DNA from: Setophaga petechia
Lineage: Eukaryota; Chordata; Aves; Passeriformes; Parulidae
NCBI GenBank assembly: GCA_024362935.1
Contig: JANCRA010000019.1
Coordinates: 1,580,001-1,644,000 of the forward strand
Direction of reading: 5' to 3'
Length of the DNA stretch: 64,000 nt
The translations under genes and the position numbers were made by a program. Below the pieces are notes generated by a model, which saw nothing but the letters and a program-made list of their open reading frames with translations, was not told where the DNA came from and did not search any database. Within the stretch, counting starts at the first letter, position 1. Each line of letters opens with the position of its first letter. Positions 48,795 to 60,900 of the stretch are shown piece by piece.

Positions 48795-48995
48795 ATGGGA
48801 GGATTAGGTTAGACATAAGAAAGATTTCTTCACTGAAAGGGTGGTCAGGCACTGGAACAGGCTATCCAGGGAAACGCTTAAGAAACATGTGGATATTACC
48901 TACAGAGTGATTTAGTGGTGAACCTGGTAGTGCTGGGTTTACAGCTGAACTCAGTGATCTTAGAGATCCCCAACCTTACTAATTCTGTAATATCC
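48795..48995 (+). mobile_element. CR1 3' end fragment, plus strand
   Basis: It contains the well-known CR1 3' sequence 'ttcttcactgaaagggtgg' at about 48826-48844, followed by 'caggcactggaacaggct'. It decays toward a 'ctaattctgtaatat' remnant of the 3' tail near 48978-48992. It is about 200 bp and strongly diverged in its second half. Confidence 0.8.
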
Positions 48996-49629
48996 CACAT
49001 CTTTGCTGTCATTTCATACCCCATAAGTATTTTTTAATTCAGATGAAAACCACTAGGTTATAGTAACAGTTGCATTATGTGACCAAGCTGCCATCTCAGC
49101 CATGATCTGGAATCAAAAATTGATTAAGTATTATGTGATGCATCTGAAGCTACACGATCTATCACCATTTTTTGTAGTAAAGTAATTCTGCACACAGGGG
49201 AAGATGTACCACTCACTGCAACCTGTGCTGTTACACCTGAACCCAAAAATGCAAGAAACCACCATTTTGCTAAGTTTTAGCAGATGAGGCAGAAACATAC
49301 ACGTTGCTGTAAGTAGCAGTTTCTTGGTTTGTTGCAAAAGAAAAATCATCTATGTCATGTAGGCTATAAGTAAGTTGGGAAATGTATGCTCTCTTCACAA
49401 TGTCTGGGTGAACTTCTTAAATTTTAATACCTAAAGTATGTTTCAGTGAATTGCCTTAGTCTTTCCTCATAAATAAAAAACTTTCAACAGAATAAATTTG
49501 TTAAGAGAAATAGTACCCACCATTAACATACAAAATTTCTTGTTCCTGGTTATCTGTTTTCTAGCTTTTTTGGAACCTCTTTTAAATCAGCTCAGAACAC
49601 TCCTTACTTGTCACCTATAATAATAACTA

Positions 49630-50207
49630 TGTATCTTCCTGTTGTGCATGCTGCAGTCTCGTCCCGCGGCCACTGGAGCCGACGGGTGCCGGCCAGCCGC
49701 TCCCAGAGTGACCGGCGCAGACCACGAATCCCGTCACTCCCAGGCTCTCGGCCAGAACCCCGAGTAGTGGCTCCGTCTGTGGCATGGTGACGCAGGCGAG
49801 AGCAGGACTGCGAAGTACTGAGGTGAAGAAAGGAAGAAGTGGATGCCAAGACGCCCCATTAACCCAAGCGGGGCCAGTATTGGCGTCAGGGAAACACCGT
49901 GGGAGAGGCACCTATAGAGGGGAAAAGCGTGGCGTGGAGACACGAGGGACCAATGAACGAAGCCCAGGGGAGGAGCGAGGGACACAACCGAACCAATAGG
50001 AATGTCGCAGGGGAGGGAAAAGGCTCAGGGGACAAATCATATGTTAGGCAAGGGAAGATTGACACAGAAAATTCACGAAATGAAGGGGTTTGGTTACAAT
50101 GATAGACAGGTAACTGGCGGGAGGAATAAACCATTAGGAGGGAGAACATGGGGGGAACCGAGGGTCAAACCAAAAATCTTAATTTATAAAAAATAACCAA
50201 CTTTACA
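49630..50207 (-). mobile_element. Probable solo LTR (578 bp), orientation probably minus
   Basis: A CpG- and GC-rich island with sharp edges in AT-rich DNA. It begins TGTA and ends TACA, and ATAAC occurs on both sides (49623-49627 and 50208-50212), a 5-bp duplication with two extra bases at the left edge. Read on the minus strand, ATTGG boxes (complements of 49993-49997 and 49950-49954) precede CTATAG (49917-49912), a promoter-like order. No AATAAA is seen downstream in that orientation; one occurs on the plus strand near 50125, so orientation stays uncertain. It shows no similarity to the LTR at 15192 that I can see. A host CpG-island promoter is the alternative. Confidence 0.5.
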
Positions 50208-50212
50208 ATAAC

Positions 50213-53200
50213 ACCCATACAGGACACACAATGCTACACATATAAGCCTTCATTTTAAGAGTTCATTGAATTAGTATATTTTTGTAGTCATGTCATGTTC
50301 AAAGTTCTTGGTCATGAGGGTGTTTTATGTGCCGCTACTTTTATAATGAAAGACTGGAGAAATTCTTAAAATAGATTGAAATTAAGAATTACAGATTTTT
50401 TAAATTCTAGTTTATCTTCTTGGAGAAGATGAAATTAAGAGCAAAAGAATCTGAATCCATCATGATTTTAAGTGTTATTAAATAAAACAGTTTGGTCTAT
50501 TCTCAATAACCAATTATAAAAACTCAGCAATTCTTGTCATATTGTTTACAAATAATTGACAGATTTGCTTGTGCTGTATAGTTATGCATACGTGGGCCTA
50601 TTCTTCAAACAGAACATTATCCTAGGAATAATCATAAAATCAGGTACAGTGTACTCTTAACAAGCACATAATACTTTTTTGAGTATCCTTGGATAATGAA
50701 AGTTTGAGAAATAAACTTATACTAAGCACACTGGTGTATTTTTTTTCTTCATATCACCTTCAGAAGTCACCAGCATTTTCTTGTTGTGTATCTTTTTCAG
50801 TATTTAGAAAATGTGAGGTATGAAGAAGATGGATATTATTATCCTGCCATATTGTGACACAAGGGAAGTGACATTCAGGACAAGTGAAGCCAAAGCTTAT
50901 CTACTGTTCATTAGTATTCAACATCAAGTAAACCTGTTCTCCTGAGAGTAAAAAACAAACAAACACCTTCAAAATACATGCTGATTCACTTCTCCCCTCC
51001 CCTCCCCTCCCCTCCCCTCCCCTCTCCTCTCCTCTTTCCTTTCTTTTTTTCCTTTCTTCCTTCCCTAATTGTGGAAATCCAGACTTACATTGCTGTTTAG
51101 TCAGTAAAGCAGACCTTTTGTTCTATCAAACAGTGGTCATCATCACGTTTTGCCTCATCAACAAATGAGAGAGAAAGCAATCTGTAAAATCTCCCATTGA
51201 TCACTGTCCATTTTCCACTTCACAGACTTATCTAGCAAGTCAGTGCAAGTTGCAACTTTTTGCACAAGTTTGTTTATCTTTCTGTCTTTGTGCTGTCTAT
51301 TTAATTAAAGGTCAGGATTTATGCCTATAATCTTCCTCTGAGATAATAGCTAAACTTAATAGGGTATCTTCTTTATAGCACTGACAGTCTATCACTGGTG
51401 ATTCCTCATGGTAGCTATTCTGTGTACCCCATCATTCTGCTGGATCTTTCAGTGGACACTGTCTTTAAAATCCCATTTGTACCATTTGGGTCAGGTCAGG
51501 AAGACTAATGGCTCTAATCTCGTTGGAATGATATTATTAATCTTGAAGCAAGTGAGGAACAAGATGCTTTCTCCAGGAAAAGAACTCAGGAGTTCAGTTC
51601 TGCAGAGGGTAATCCCAGGTTTACTGCATGTGGCAGAATGACTCAAAGATTAAGCTATCATTTTTTGTTGTTTTAAGCCTGTATTCTATTTTTTTGAATC
51701 AATTTCAGAAACCTATGATGAAGGATTAAAGTTTCTATTTCCAGTTCCATACAGGTTGATTTAATTTTTCTTAATGTGTTTTTTAACAAATAAAGCAAAA
51801 ATAAATAGGGGTAGCTGTGAATCACAGCAGTATTCCTCTATGCTGAGCTCTTTGCTTCTGGGCATAACAGGTGCGTATTTGCTGATGTCTAGAAATTTGA
51901 GAAATTAAATTCACATTTAACACTAGATTCGGCAATATGACATGTTTAAATTGCAGGAACTGTTTTTTCTAAAATTCATAGACAACAGTTGCAGTCATTG
52001 TCACTTCTGAACAGTCAACCAGGATTTTTTAGAATCTAGGTTTCCAAAATGCTCTATGTCTGTGTCTGTTTTGTACACCCATTTCAGTGGGTACTGATTC
52101 GGAGGTGAGCTTCACTGCTTCGTGAACAGGAATGTTAGGAAAGAACAGAGAGGTATATCAAGCTTTTGTTTCCTCTCTGTTTGGGTCCCCATGCACATTG
52201 ACCTGGAAAATGGATTGGCTCAGACTACTGTGCCTGGCCAAGGTGTTACTATAAATTATACCACCATATGAGAAATATTGATAAAATACCACAGTGCAGC
52301 ACCATTCCTAGAAAGGCCTCAAAATAGCCTTCTGCAGAGACAGATAGGTTTGTGGCCACTCATCCTTTCACATTTCCAGATATCTTTTGTTCTTCTACTG
52401 CAGTTTCCTGCATAATGTAGTTCCTTGCTTTTAGCCAACAGATTCCTGCATTAAGTCCTGCATTAAGCTGGCACAGACTGAGTGCTTGTAACCCAAAATG
52501 GGTTTCAAAGCACCAGCTGGAAGATGGTGCATATGGTGGATATTCCTTAATACTCAAAACGTGGACCCCAACTCTTGCTTCAGTGCCCTGGCTTGCTCTC
52601 AGCCCTGTCAACTATTACAGCTTTGCTGGGATTTCCTTGGCTACAAACAGAAACTCAGATTTCAGAGACCATGTCACAATAAATTAAGCAGAGGGAATTG
52701 AGGAAAATTCAGCATAACATATACTTTCTGTTAACCTGTCCGATAGATGGAATTGTGACATTTGGAGAAATCAGCTGGAAATGGGGAACCAATTGTTTCC
52801 CTTACTGGCTTGAAAAGGTCCATCTTAAAATGTTACTAATATATTTCCATCAGATCATTTAAAAAATAAGCAGTTGCAGTGCACAAAACATCTGTCATCC
52901 TATTTAAGTCAAATAAATCGTAAACAAGCTTCACTGGAATAAAAACCAAAAGATTAAAAACCATGTACTCTAAGAAAAAACTACCTTTTAAAATTATTAT
53001 TATGCATTTCCATTTTTCACATTTGAAATTTGAGCATTTGGTGATTTTTTTCCACACTCAACATTACTTCTATTCTCACCTGTATTTCCCAAAAGCTTTT
53101 AAATGACACAAAAATCCTTCTTTTTGTATAAAAAATGTTTTGTATAACAATGCTTTGCATAAATTGATATTTTTCAAGAAAAGAAAAGCAATTTAAACTG

Positions 53201-56200
53201 AGAAACACCATTTTCCTTCTGAGCTTTATGGTAGAGTGAAATCAGATTTGCAAAATACTTGCCAAAATGGAAAATTTTGAATTCTCAGTACCAAGACTTT
53301 AGACATAAAATGTTTTCTAAGTATCAGTACAATAAAAATAACATGTTCTAAAGCTGATCAAAGGGATGCTAAACTTCTAACAACCTATATGCCTAGATGA
53401 CCTTTGCATTACTATGAAGAAAAAGGCAATTACCAAAAATAAGAATCAAGTTCAGTGTCATTTCATGAGCTTTGAAAATATATTTTGATTCTTCCTTCAC
53501 TCTAACATAGAGACCACCTTGATTTCACTTCCCAGGGATGCTGGCACTTTTGAGATTTTCAGTGAAACCTCAGAAGGACAGGCTAAATGCATTACAAAAA
53601 GTTCACTGAGAGACAGCTGGAGCAAAAAGTTGCCTATTCCATCAGAAAGCTGAGGAGCACTCCATGTTTCCATTAATAGAATTTAGTTTTTCCTCTTTGT
53701 TGGTGGGAAGAGGTTCCTTCTTTCTTCCCACGAAGATCTTCAGAAATGAGGAAGCATCTTGAGGTGGAAAAAAATTCTCCCTAAATATCACTGCCCAGTT
53801 CTTATTAATATTTGACTTCCACATAACACTCTTCAAAAAGTTTCAGTAATTTGTAGCCCCACACTGATGGAGGGTTAAGAACATCAAAGGAGTTCGGGTA
53901 TCTTGGACTTTGCAAAAAGTTCTCAGTGCTGCACAGAGCTGTATTCCTTCTTTAGGCTGCACCTGCATAAGGGAAGGACCTAACCTCACATTTCATTTCA
54001 GTAATGCTTGTTCCAATAAGAAAGGGTGAGACCTGACCTACTTGGGATGTAAAGATATGCATATTTAGGTCCTCAGTTTCTTACTCAGCTTCAGAATCTC
54101 CAGTTGTCTTTGTCCATGTGTATGGTTTAAAAAAAAAAATTAGTAGTTTTAATAGCAACACATTACTGTTTAGTAATGTTTCCTCCCTTTTTGTTAACCA
54201 TACAAATAGGTTACATATCAGGTACTAATTGATCAGAAACCCAATTTTATGTTTTGAAACCAGGTCAGATGTGGGCTAAACTATGTAACACACATGCCTT
54301 TTCTTTCTAGGTCCAGCTCAATTTGAAGGAGTTAGATTTAAATTTGAACAATGAATCAATCTCAATTATTCCGTATTGTAATGTGAAACTAGTAAGGCAC
54401 AGAAAATAAGAGCAAGCTGTTCCCTATTTTGGCCACTGCTGCTTTGTCAGAATTATTTTGAAAGACCCAAGGCAGAATTTTTACTAATGATAAAAGAAAC
54501 TTACTGCAAATAAGGAAAAATTCCTCTTTCTATACTTACACTGCCAGTGAAGAAAAACAAACAAACAAGCAAACAACTATTCCCTACAATCCATTTGAAT
54601 AGACAGTACTTTTTGCATTTAAATCCATAGGGAAAAAAAACCCAAAACATCCATGTTTAGCATTATTTTAGCTAATAACATTTATTTCAGTGTAAAGCCA
54701 CAGCTTAAAAATTAAGCAAGCATGCTTTCAGGGCTTTTCATTTCCAGATAACACCATATGGTTATCATTTGTCTAATGGAGATGCAAAACACCCCATGGA
54801 CTTCGCTGAATGTTTTCTTTCTTTCTGACATGAGACATGTTTATAGCAGAAATAGAACCAGCTTGCTTCCCTATTGTTGCCTCTCCTCAACCTGGAAGTA
54901 TAGTAGTCAACTTTTTTCCTGGTTCAATCATTCTTTGCATGTCGTGTGTTGTTTGTTCTCTTTTGCTTGGTAAATTTACATATGGTTTGGAAATCATGAA
55001 TTAGATCTGCTACAGGCTCCTGGAATTTTTTGAGTAATGTAAGAGGGAACAAAATTGCCTGCAGCTCTTCTTCCACTTGCTTGGTAATGTCATTCTTCAC
55101 TGTAAAGCCTCAGTGCTTATTAGGCTCTTGAGTGAATCAAGTCTTTGCCATAAGGGCCAAAAACATGTTGTCAAGCCATCAGGAAATTTGAGCTGCTGTG
55201 TGCAGAGGAACTATGAGGAGTTGCTAAAGCAAGAAGTGATATTATGTAGATCATTAAAATGTGGGCAACTTCTTAGCCTTTTGGAAAATGTAATGAAAGT
55301 TAAGTAGTTGGCCTATTTCCTTCTTTGTTCACATATGCTTAATTTCTTCTGCAGAAATATGTGCATTCAGAGATTTGAATCCAATCAGAAGAAAATCAGG
55401 TGGACATGTGATTAGTAAAATGAAATATTTATAATAAGCGTTCTGAAAATATAAATTATGTTGATATTTAAAGGGAACCTTTGTCTAATCTTGAAAAGAC
55501 TTTCCACCTCAGTAAAATTTCAAGAGGTTTCAAATTCACCTTCCGTCCCAAAATTATCAGAGGGATATGGTTTGTTTGGGAAAAATTATTAATTTTTTTA
55601 CAAGGAAACAACACTTTCTTTTCACAGAGGAAAATCTCCTCTTAAAGGAAGCACCCCAATAGGTGTGCCAATGTAGCAATAAGAAACTTCAAAATGAGGT
55701 TCAGCATAACATCTTCAGTATAAGTGAAATTACAGTCAAAAACTTGCCATCCAGAGATGTCACCCAGGGAGTCAATAAGTAGGAAAGCTTTGTCAGAAAG
55801 TAAAAGAAGAAACACAAATGAGTTTTAGCAACAACTAAATATGTTTTTGGGGTTTTTTTTTTACTTTTTAGGAGAAAGTTTTGTTTAGGTGCATGTTAAA
55901 TTGTTCTCTTTTGATAACCTAGATACCCGTAGAAGGTGATGCAATTTTTTCAGGCAGTGTTTCATGCCTAAAGCTTTGGTTTAAGTTTATCTATTTTTCT
56001 TTAATCAGTTCTGTGTTGTGACCATAGAAATCAATATCCAAAGCTATAAATATCACATGTTTTTTAAACAAATAGTAAATGGGTTTTGGTCTCTGTGTGA
56101 CTATAAGCAGGTATCAAATTTATTTTCAGGCAGTAGAGCACCCTCAAAATTTCCAAGTCTTCTAAGATCAATACCTTGTTTGTTTATTTTCCCTCATTTG

Positions 56201-57294
56201 TGACCATTTATAGGTCATGATTCAACATCATATAAAGTGTAGCAATCTCCTGTGTGTTCCAGGCAACCAAAATATGATTTTTATCAATTGCAGTATCTAT
56301 TTTCTTCCTCCTTTTAATGAAATTTAGAGGAAGAAAGGCAGGCAGACTCCATTGTCCAAACACGGAACTTCAGCTTCAAACAAGCAACCTGGCGTTTATA
56401 GATAGAAAATAGAAACTGAGCTCAATAGAAATTAGGGGAGAGAGAGAAAGGAGCATGAAATTAAATCACTGGCTTACCGTGACCTAAGAATATAGTTAAA
56501 AATAAGAGTCTTAATATGTCTTTCCTGTGGGTACGTGAAGTGCAGAAGTTATTGAGAGAGATTGTGATGACTCATACTAAATTGCAAAATGACAACGACA
56601 GAGGAAATGAGACCAAATCCCATGGTTCTTACACCCTTTTTTCTCAAGTGAATTGCCACTGGCACAAAGAAGTCAGCATATGAAGGATCCATAGGAGTTA
56701 GGTTTCAAAATGGTTCTCTTCTTCCAGTGTTAAGCAGCTCCCTGCAATATATGCTGAATTGTTTTGTCCTACGGTGCCTAAGTGACACATGCAGTGAAAC
56801 TGAAACCCTTGAGCAATCTCTATATGCTGCTTAATTAGTCCATTGGTTTAATGTTTAAAATAAAAAGCCGAAACCTTTTAATGTTCTGGCTATTAGGCAT
56901 TTAGTGCTGATATTCAAGCTCCATACCCTTTTCTTCCTTTCATCTCTTATATGCCTATTATTACACATTGTCTCAAGAGTGATCAAAATCACAGGCAGTG
57001 CAGTGGACTACCTTAATTTAACAGCAATGCCCTCATTACATTCCACCTCCAAGAAAGAGAAGTATTTGTCTCTCCTATAACTTGTCCTGTTGTCTTGGGA
57101 AGCATAAAATCTCTGATTCATTTTGTTCATCCTCAAAGAGCAGCCTGTTCAGTTTTGGTGCTGAATGACACCCACTAAGCAAACACCCTTCTAGAGAACT
57201 GCACAAACTTATGTCATATAGGTAAGGCTGATAGCTCTGTGGAGATTTGGTGGAGATTTTTATAAAGACATGGTTGTTGCACTGGGGTTATAAA
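50213..57294. other. AT-rich noncoding, mostly nothing recognised
   Basis: Apart from the polypyrimidine tract at 50989-51066 and short AAAC runs (50950, 54553), I see no exon, RNA gene or identifiable mobile element. Reading frames are short and featureless. Confidence 0.7.
50989..51066. repeat. 78-nt polypyrimidine tract with six CCCCT units
   Basis: An uninterrupted pyrimidine run. Six tandem CCCCT pentamers span 50994-51023, followed by CTCCT and T/C-rich sequence. The minus strand therefore has six GGGG tracts separated by single A residues, a strong G-quadruplex motif. The duplex could also form a triplex. Confidence 0.9.
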
Positions 57295-57930
57295 ATTGTG
57301 GGGTGGGCTGACCCTGGCTGGATGCCAGGTGCCTATCTAGCCATTCTATCACTTCCCTCCTCAGCTGGACAGGAGGAAGAAAAGATAACAAAAGGCTCAT
57401 TGCTTGACTTAAAGACAGGGACAGATTACTTGCCAATTACCATAATGGGTAAAACAGACCCAGCTTGGGGAAATTAATTGAATTAAAAACAGGGATAATG
57501 AGAAATAACCCCAAATCTTAACACCATTTTCCTTCCATGCCTTCCTCCTTCCTTAACTTAGCTTCATCCCTGATCTTCTCTCCATCCCCAACAGTGCAGG
57601 GAGTTGGTTCATCATGCAGCTTTTCCTGCTCCTACTTTCTCTAGCATGGGATTCTTCCCAGAGAAGACAGTCCTCCATGAAATTCTGCAGTGCGAGTCCT
57701 TCCCACTGGGCTACAGTTCTTCACAACCTGCTCCAGTGTGTCTCTTCCACAGGCTTCAGCCCTTCAAGGGGAGGGTGCTCCAGGGCATCCCCTTGACAGG
57801 ATCATAAGCCCTGCCCACAAACCTGATGTTTTGGGCTCCTCTGTCCGTGGTCCTCAGGTCCTACCAGGAAGCCTCCCTCAGGCGTCCATCTCCTCTGGTG
57901 CGGTGTCCTGAACAGGCTGCAGAGGGACAT
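57295..57930. mobile_element. Degraded avian interspersed repeat with internal imperfect units
   Basis: The left part (ggatgccaggtgcc, then 'cctcagctggacagg', 'aattaccataatgggtaaaa') and the right part (recurring 'gctccagtg...tcttccac...gggctacagttcttca'-like units of about 40-45 bp between 57670 and 57900) resemble a family that I recognise as widely repeated in bird genomes and probably of ERV origin. I cannot name the family with certainty. It is diverged, and its open frames have no domain. Confidence 0.5.
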
Positions 57931-60900
57931 AAATTTTTTGAAATTTTCAAATCCCTTGATTTTCCATATTCAATATAGAGAACTTACACAGTATACTTTT
58001 TAAGAATACCAGTTGTAACAAGTGTTTGCACTAAATTGCATACAATAACCAATTCAATTCATTTTTTATAAAGAAAAGTCATTGTCATTAATACTTCTAA
58101 AAATCAGTGCTTGAATGGTTAACCTATGGCCCTCTGAGACAGGAATTTAGGGAAATTAGTACACAAGAAATTTAAATTATATTAGAGTCCACACTTTGCT
58201 TACAAATGTTCTTAGATGTCTACAAGCTGAAGACTGAAAAACAAAATCCTAGAGTTGCTGTACCAAAAAGGACACACACAATCTGCAGTTGAAGGTTGAA
58301 TATGAAAAGGAAGCATAAGTCCACTGTGTTTGAAAATATTCCCAAACACATTCAAAGAAAATATAGAATAATTAAAATTCAGCTATAAGATTGGGCAGGA
58401 TTTTTTTTCCTACAGTAAATTTAAGCAAGACTGAACAATCCTGCTTAGAGTTTATATCAATAAATTATACCATTAATTATTTTACCATGTAATCAGTTTC
58501 ATGTATTTGAAGTGAAGAAATTTAATGCGAGTATTAGAAAGGTTAATGCCTTTTAATTTAAAGAAATTGAAAAATACAAGTAATGTGATCTAAATGAGAT
58601 ATTCAACTGAAAGTTAAAATATATTAAGTAGGGGATCTCTCATAATTCAATTGTGAGCTTGGTACCATTATAAGTATTTAAGCACTGTGTATTTTTAGTA
58701 ACTTCCTTCACATAATTACTGCCAAATTAACTGATGTATACAGGATCAACAACAAATGAATATTTCATAACTGATTACAAGCATAAAAGAATTTACTCCT
58801 GCAAGGTTGTTGTGATAGTGTTTTTAATGAATACTTGACATTATTAATACTGTAATTATTTATTTATTTCACATTGGAGTTGTATTTGGGATTTGGCAGC
58901 AATATTAAAATAGATGATCTCTGACTTGAGTACCTTATATAAAATGACAATAGGGCAAAGTTGAAAAAGGATAACAACAGATAAATTGATAAAGTTCTTT
59001 GGAAGTATAAGATGACTGTCTTTAGCTGACAGCCCAAAAATAACCATTAATCCTGATAACAAAAGAGGGAAATGTTTCTCTCCACCTTCACTGGGCTTTG
59101 CTTCTTATTTCTGACAGGAGAGCTGAAGGATTCTTTTCTTATCGCTACCTTTTTTTTTTCAATGTTGCAGGTGATTTATTTAGTGATTTAAATTACACTA
59201 TCATTATCTGGCTGCATAAAATGATCCATAGACTCCACTTCCCTCTGCACTTTTATCTCTCTTTTGAACTCCAGCCATGTTTCTGACCATCAGACAATTG
59301 AAAATATAGTTTTAAAGAAACACTGAGTTTTTCAGGGAGACTTGGTATTCTGACAGTTGTTATTTCAAGGATAATACCAAATATTAGGAAACTTATGATA
59401 AAAATCATGAGTTGACAATGCTGCCATCTAGCCTTAGAAACATAATCAACAGGAGCGATCTGTTACAAAGCCATGAGTCTGACTCTCCCCATTAACTTCC
59501 CAAACAGCAGGAGTCTGAGGCTCCTTTCCATGAAGTCTTAGCAGCTTTACTGTGAGCAATGATCATGAACAAAGAGTCCTCTGATATCATTCTCAACAGC
59601 AAGACCATGTTTATTTTACGCTAGTGACATTGCATAGTCAGATGGACAGAGGCTGTGAACATGGGACATTGCTCTAAGACCCCTCATTATAAAAATTAAA
59701 AAGCCAGCAAGCTGATGCATGCTGTTCTTTAAGGAAGAATTATGATCTCTGCTACACATCACATGTTCTCATGACTGGCTTCCTCTGTTTGCAAACTGGG
59801 TTGCTGTTATGTAAAGCTAAAATTAAAAGACTTACGAGATAAAGAAACATTGTTTTTTATTTGTCTAATTAGTATTTTTTTGCTTTAGGCAACAAATTTG
59901 AGGTATTTTTTAGTACCTAAGAAGATCAAAGAGAAGTCATCTTGAAATGTATAGGGGTAGAATTGTTTGTGGGTTTTGTTTTAAATGCTGTATTTTAAGA
60001 TGTGGTTCTTTTTATGCACGTATAAATCTTTTTAAAAGATCTATCATTCTAGTATGTTTTAATAAGTGTAGCCTGTTAATACTTATGTTTGAAATGCAAA
60101 TATGTTTGGGTTATTTCCGTTCTTGCTTTAAAACTAGCATTTGTCATTGTTTTGTTCTAGCTTGTTTCACAATAATTGATTTTGTGTTCACTTGTTAATT
60201 GGTTTAGTTGTAACTTTATTGAAATTCATGGATTTGCTGATGTCCTGAGGAGGGTGTGTTTTCACTGGTAGTCATTAATTGCACAGTGTTAAGGATTCAT
60301 AAGCTTGCAACTTCTTCATAAAGCAATCAACACATTTTATTAACTTCCTGAGTCTCTGCTCTGCTCCCTGAATCACAGCGTTTGGGATCCTGCTCTTAGC
60401 TGAAACAGGTGCAGTATTTGTATGACAAGAAACTCTCTGAAATGAACACATATTTTACTTTTAAAAGCGTAGTTGCTTGGAGACAAATTGTTGTAATTAT
60501 TATTATTTATTTCTACAACAGAAGGATTGGGAGCGTCAGAATCAGAGATACATTGTGTTAAATGCAGAACAGGAGAATGAAGGACACTCAAACACCAAAA
60601 AGCCCAGACAGTAAGGGTTAGATGGTTCCTGAACATACTAGACACATGAGAATCTTAGAAATAGAGCAAAAAGAAGTATAATGCTCTTTGCAAAAGCAAT
60701 ATATATATACCTTTTGCTTTGGAGCTCCTCTTCTGGATGCTTCTCTCTGAGGCAAACAAGAGAAACAAAGAGAGACATGAAAGATGCTGGATACCTCATC
60801 TGGTGATGACCAAAGTCAGGCAGAAACAGTGAGCACCATCTGTCAGCCCTTTAGGACAGTGGGTGAGTTGGAGCTGTGATGTGTCCTATTACCCCACAGC

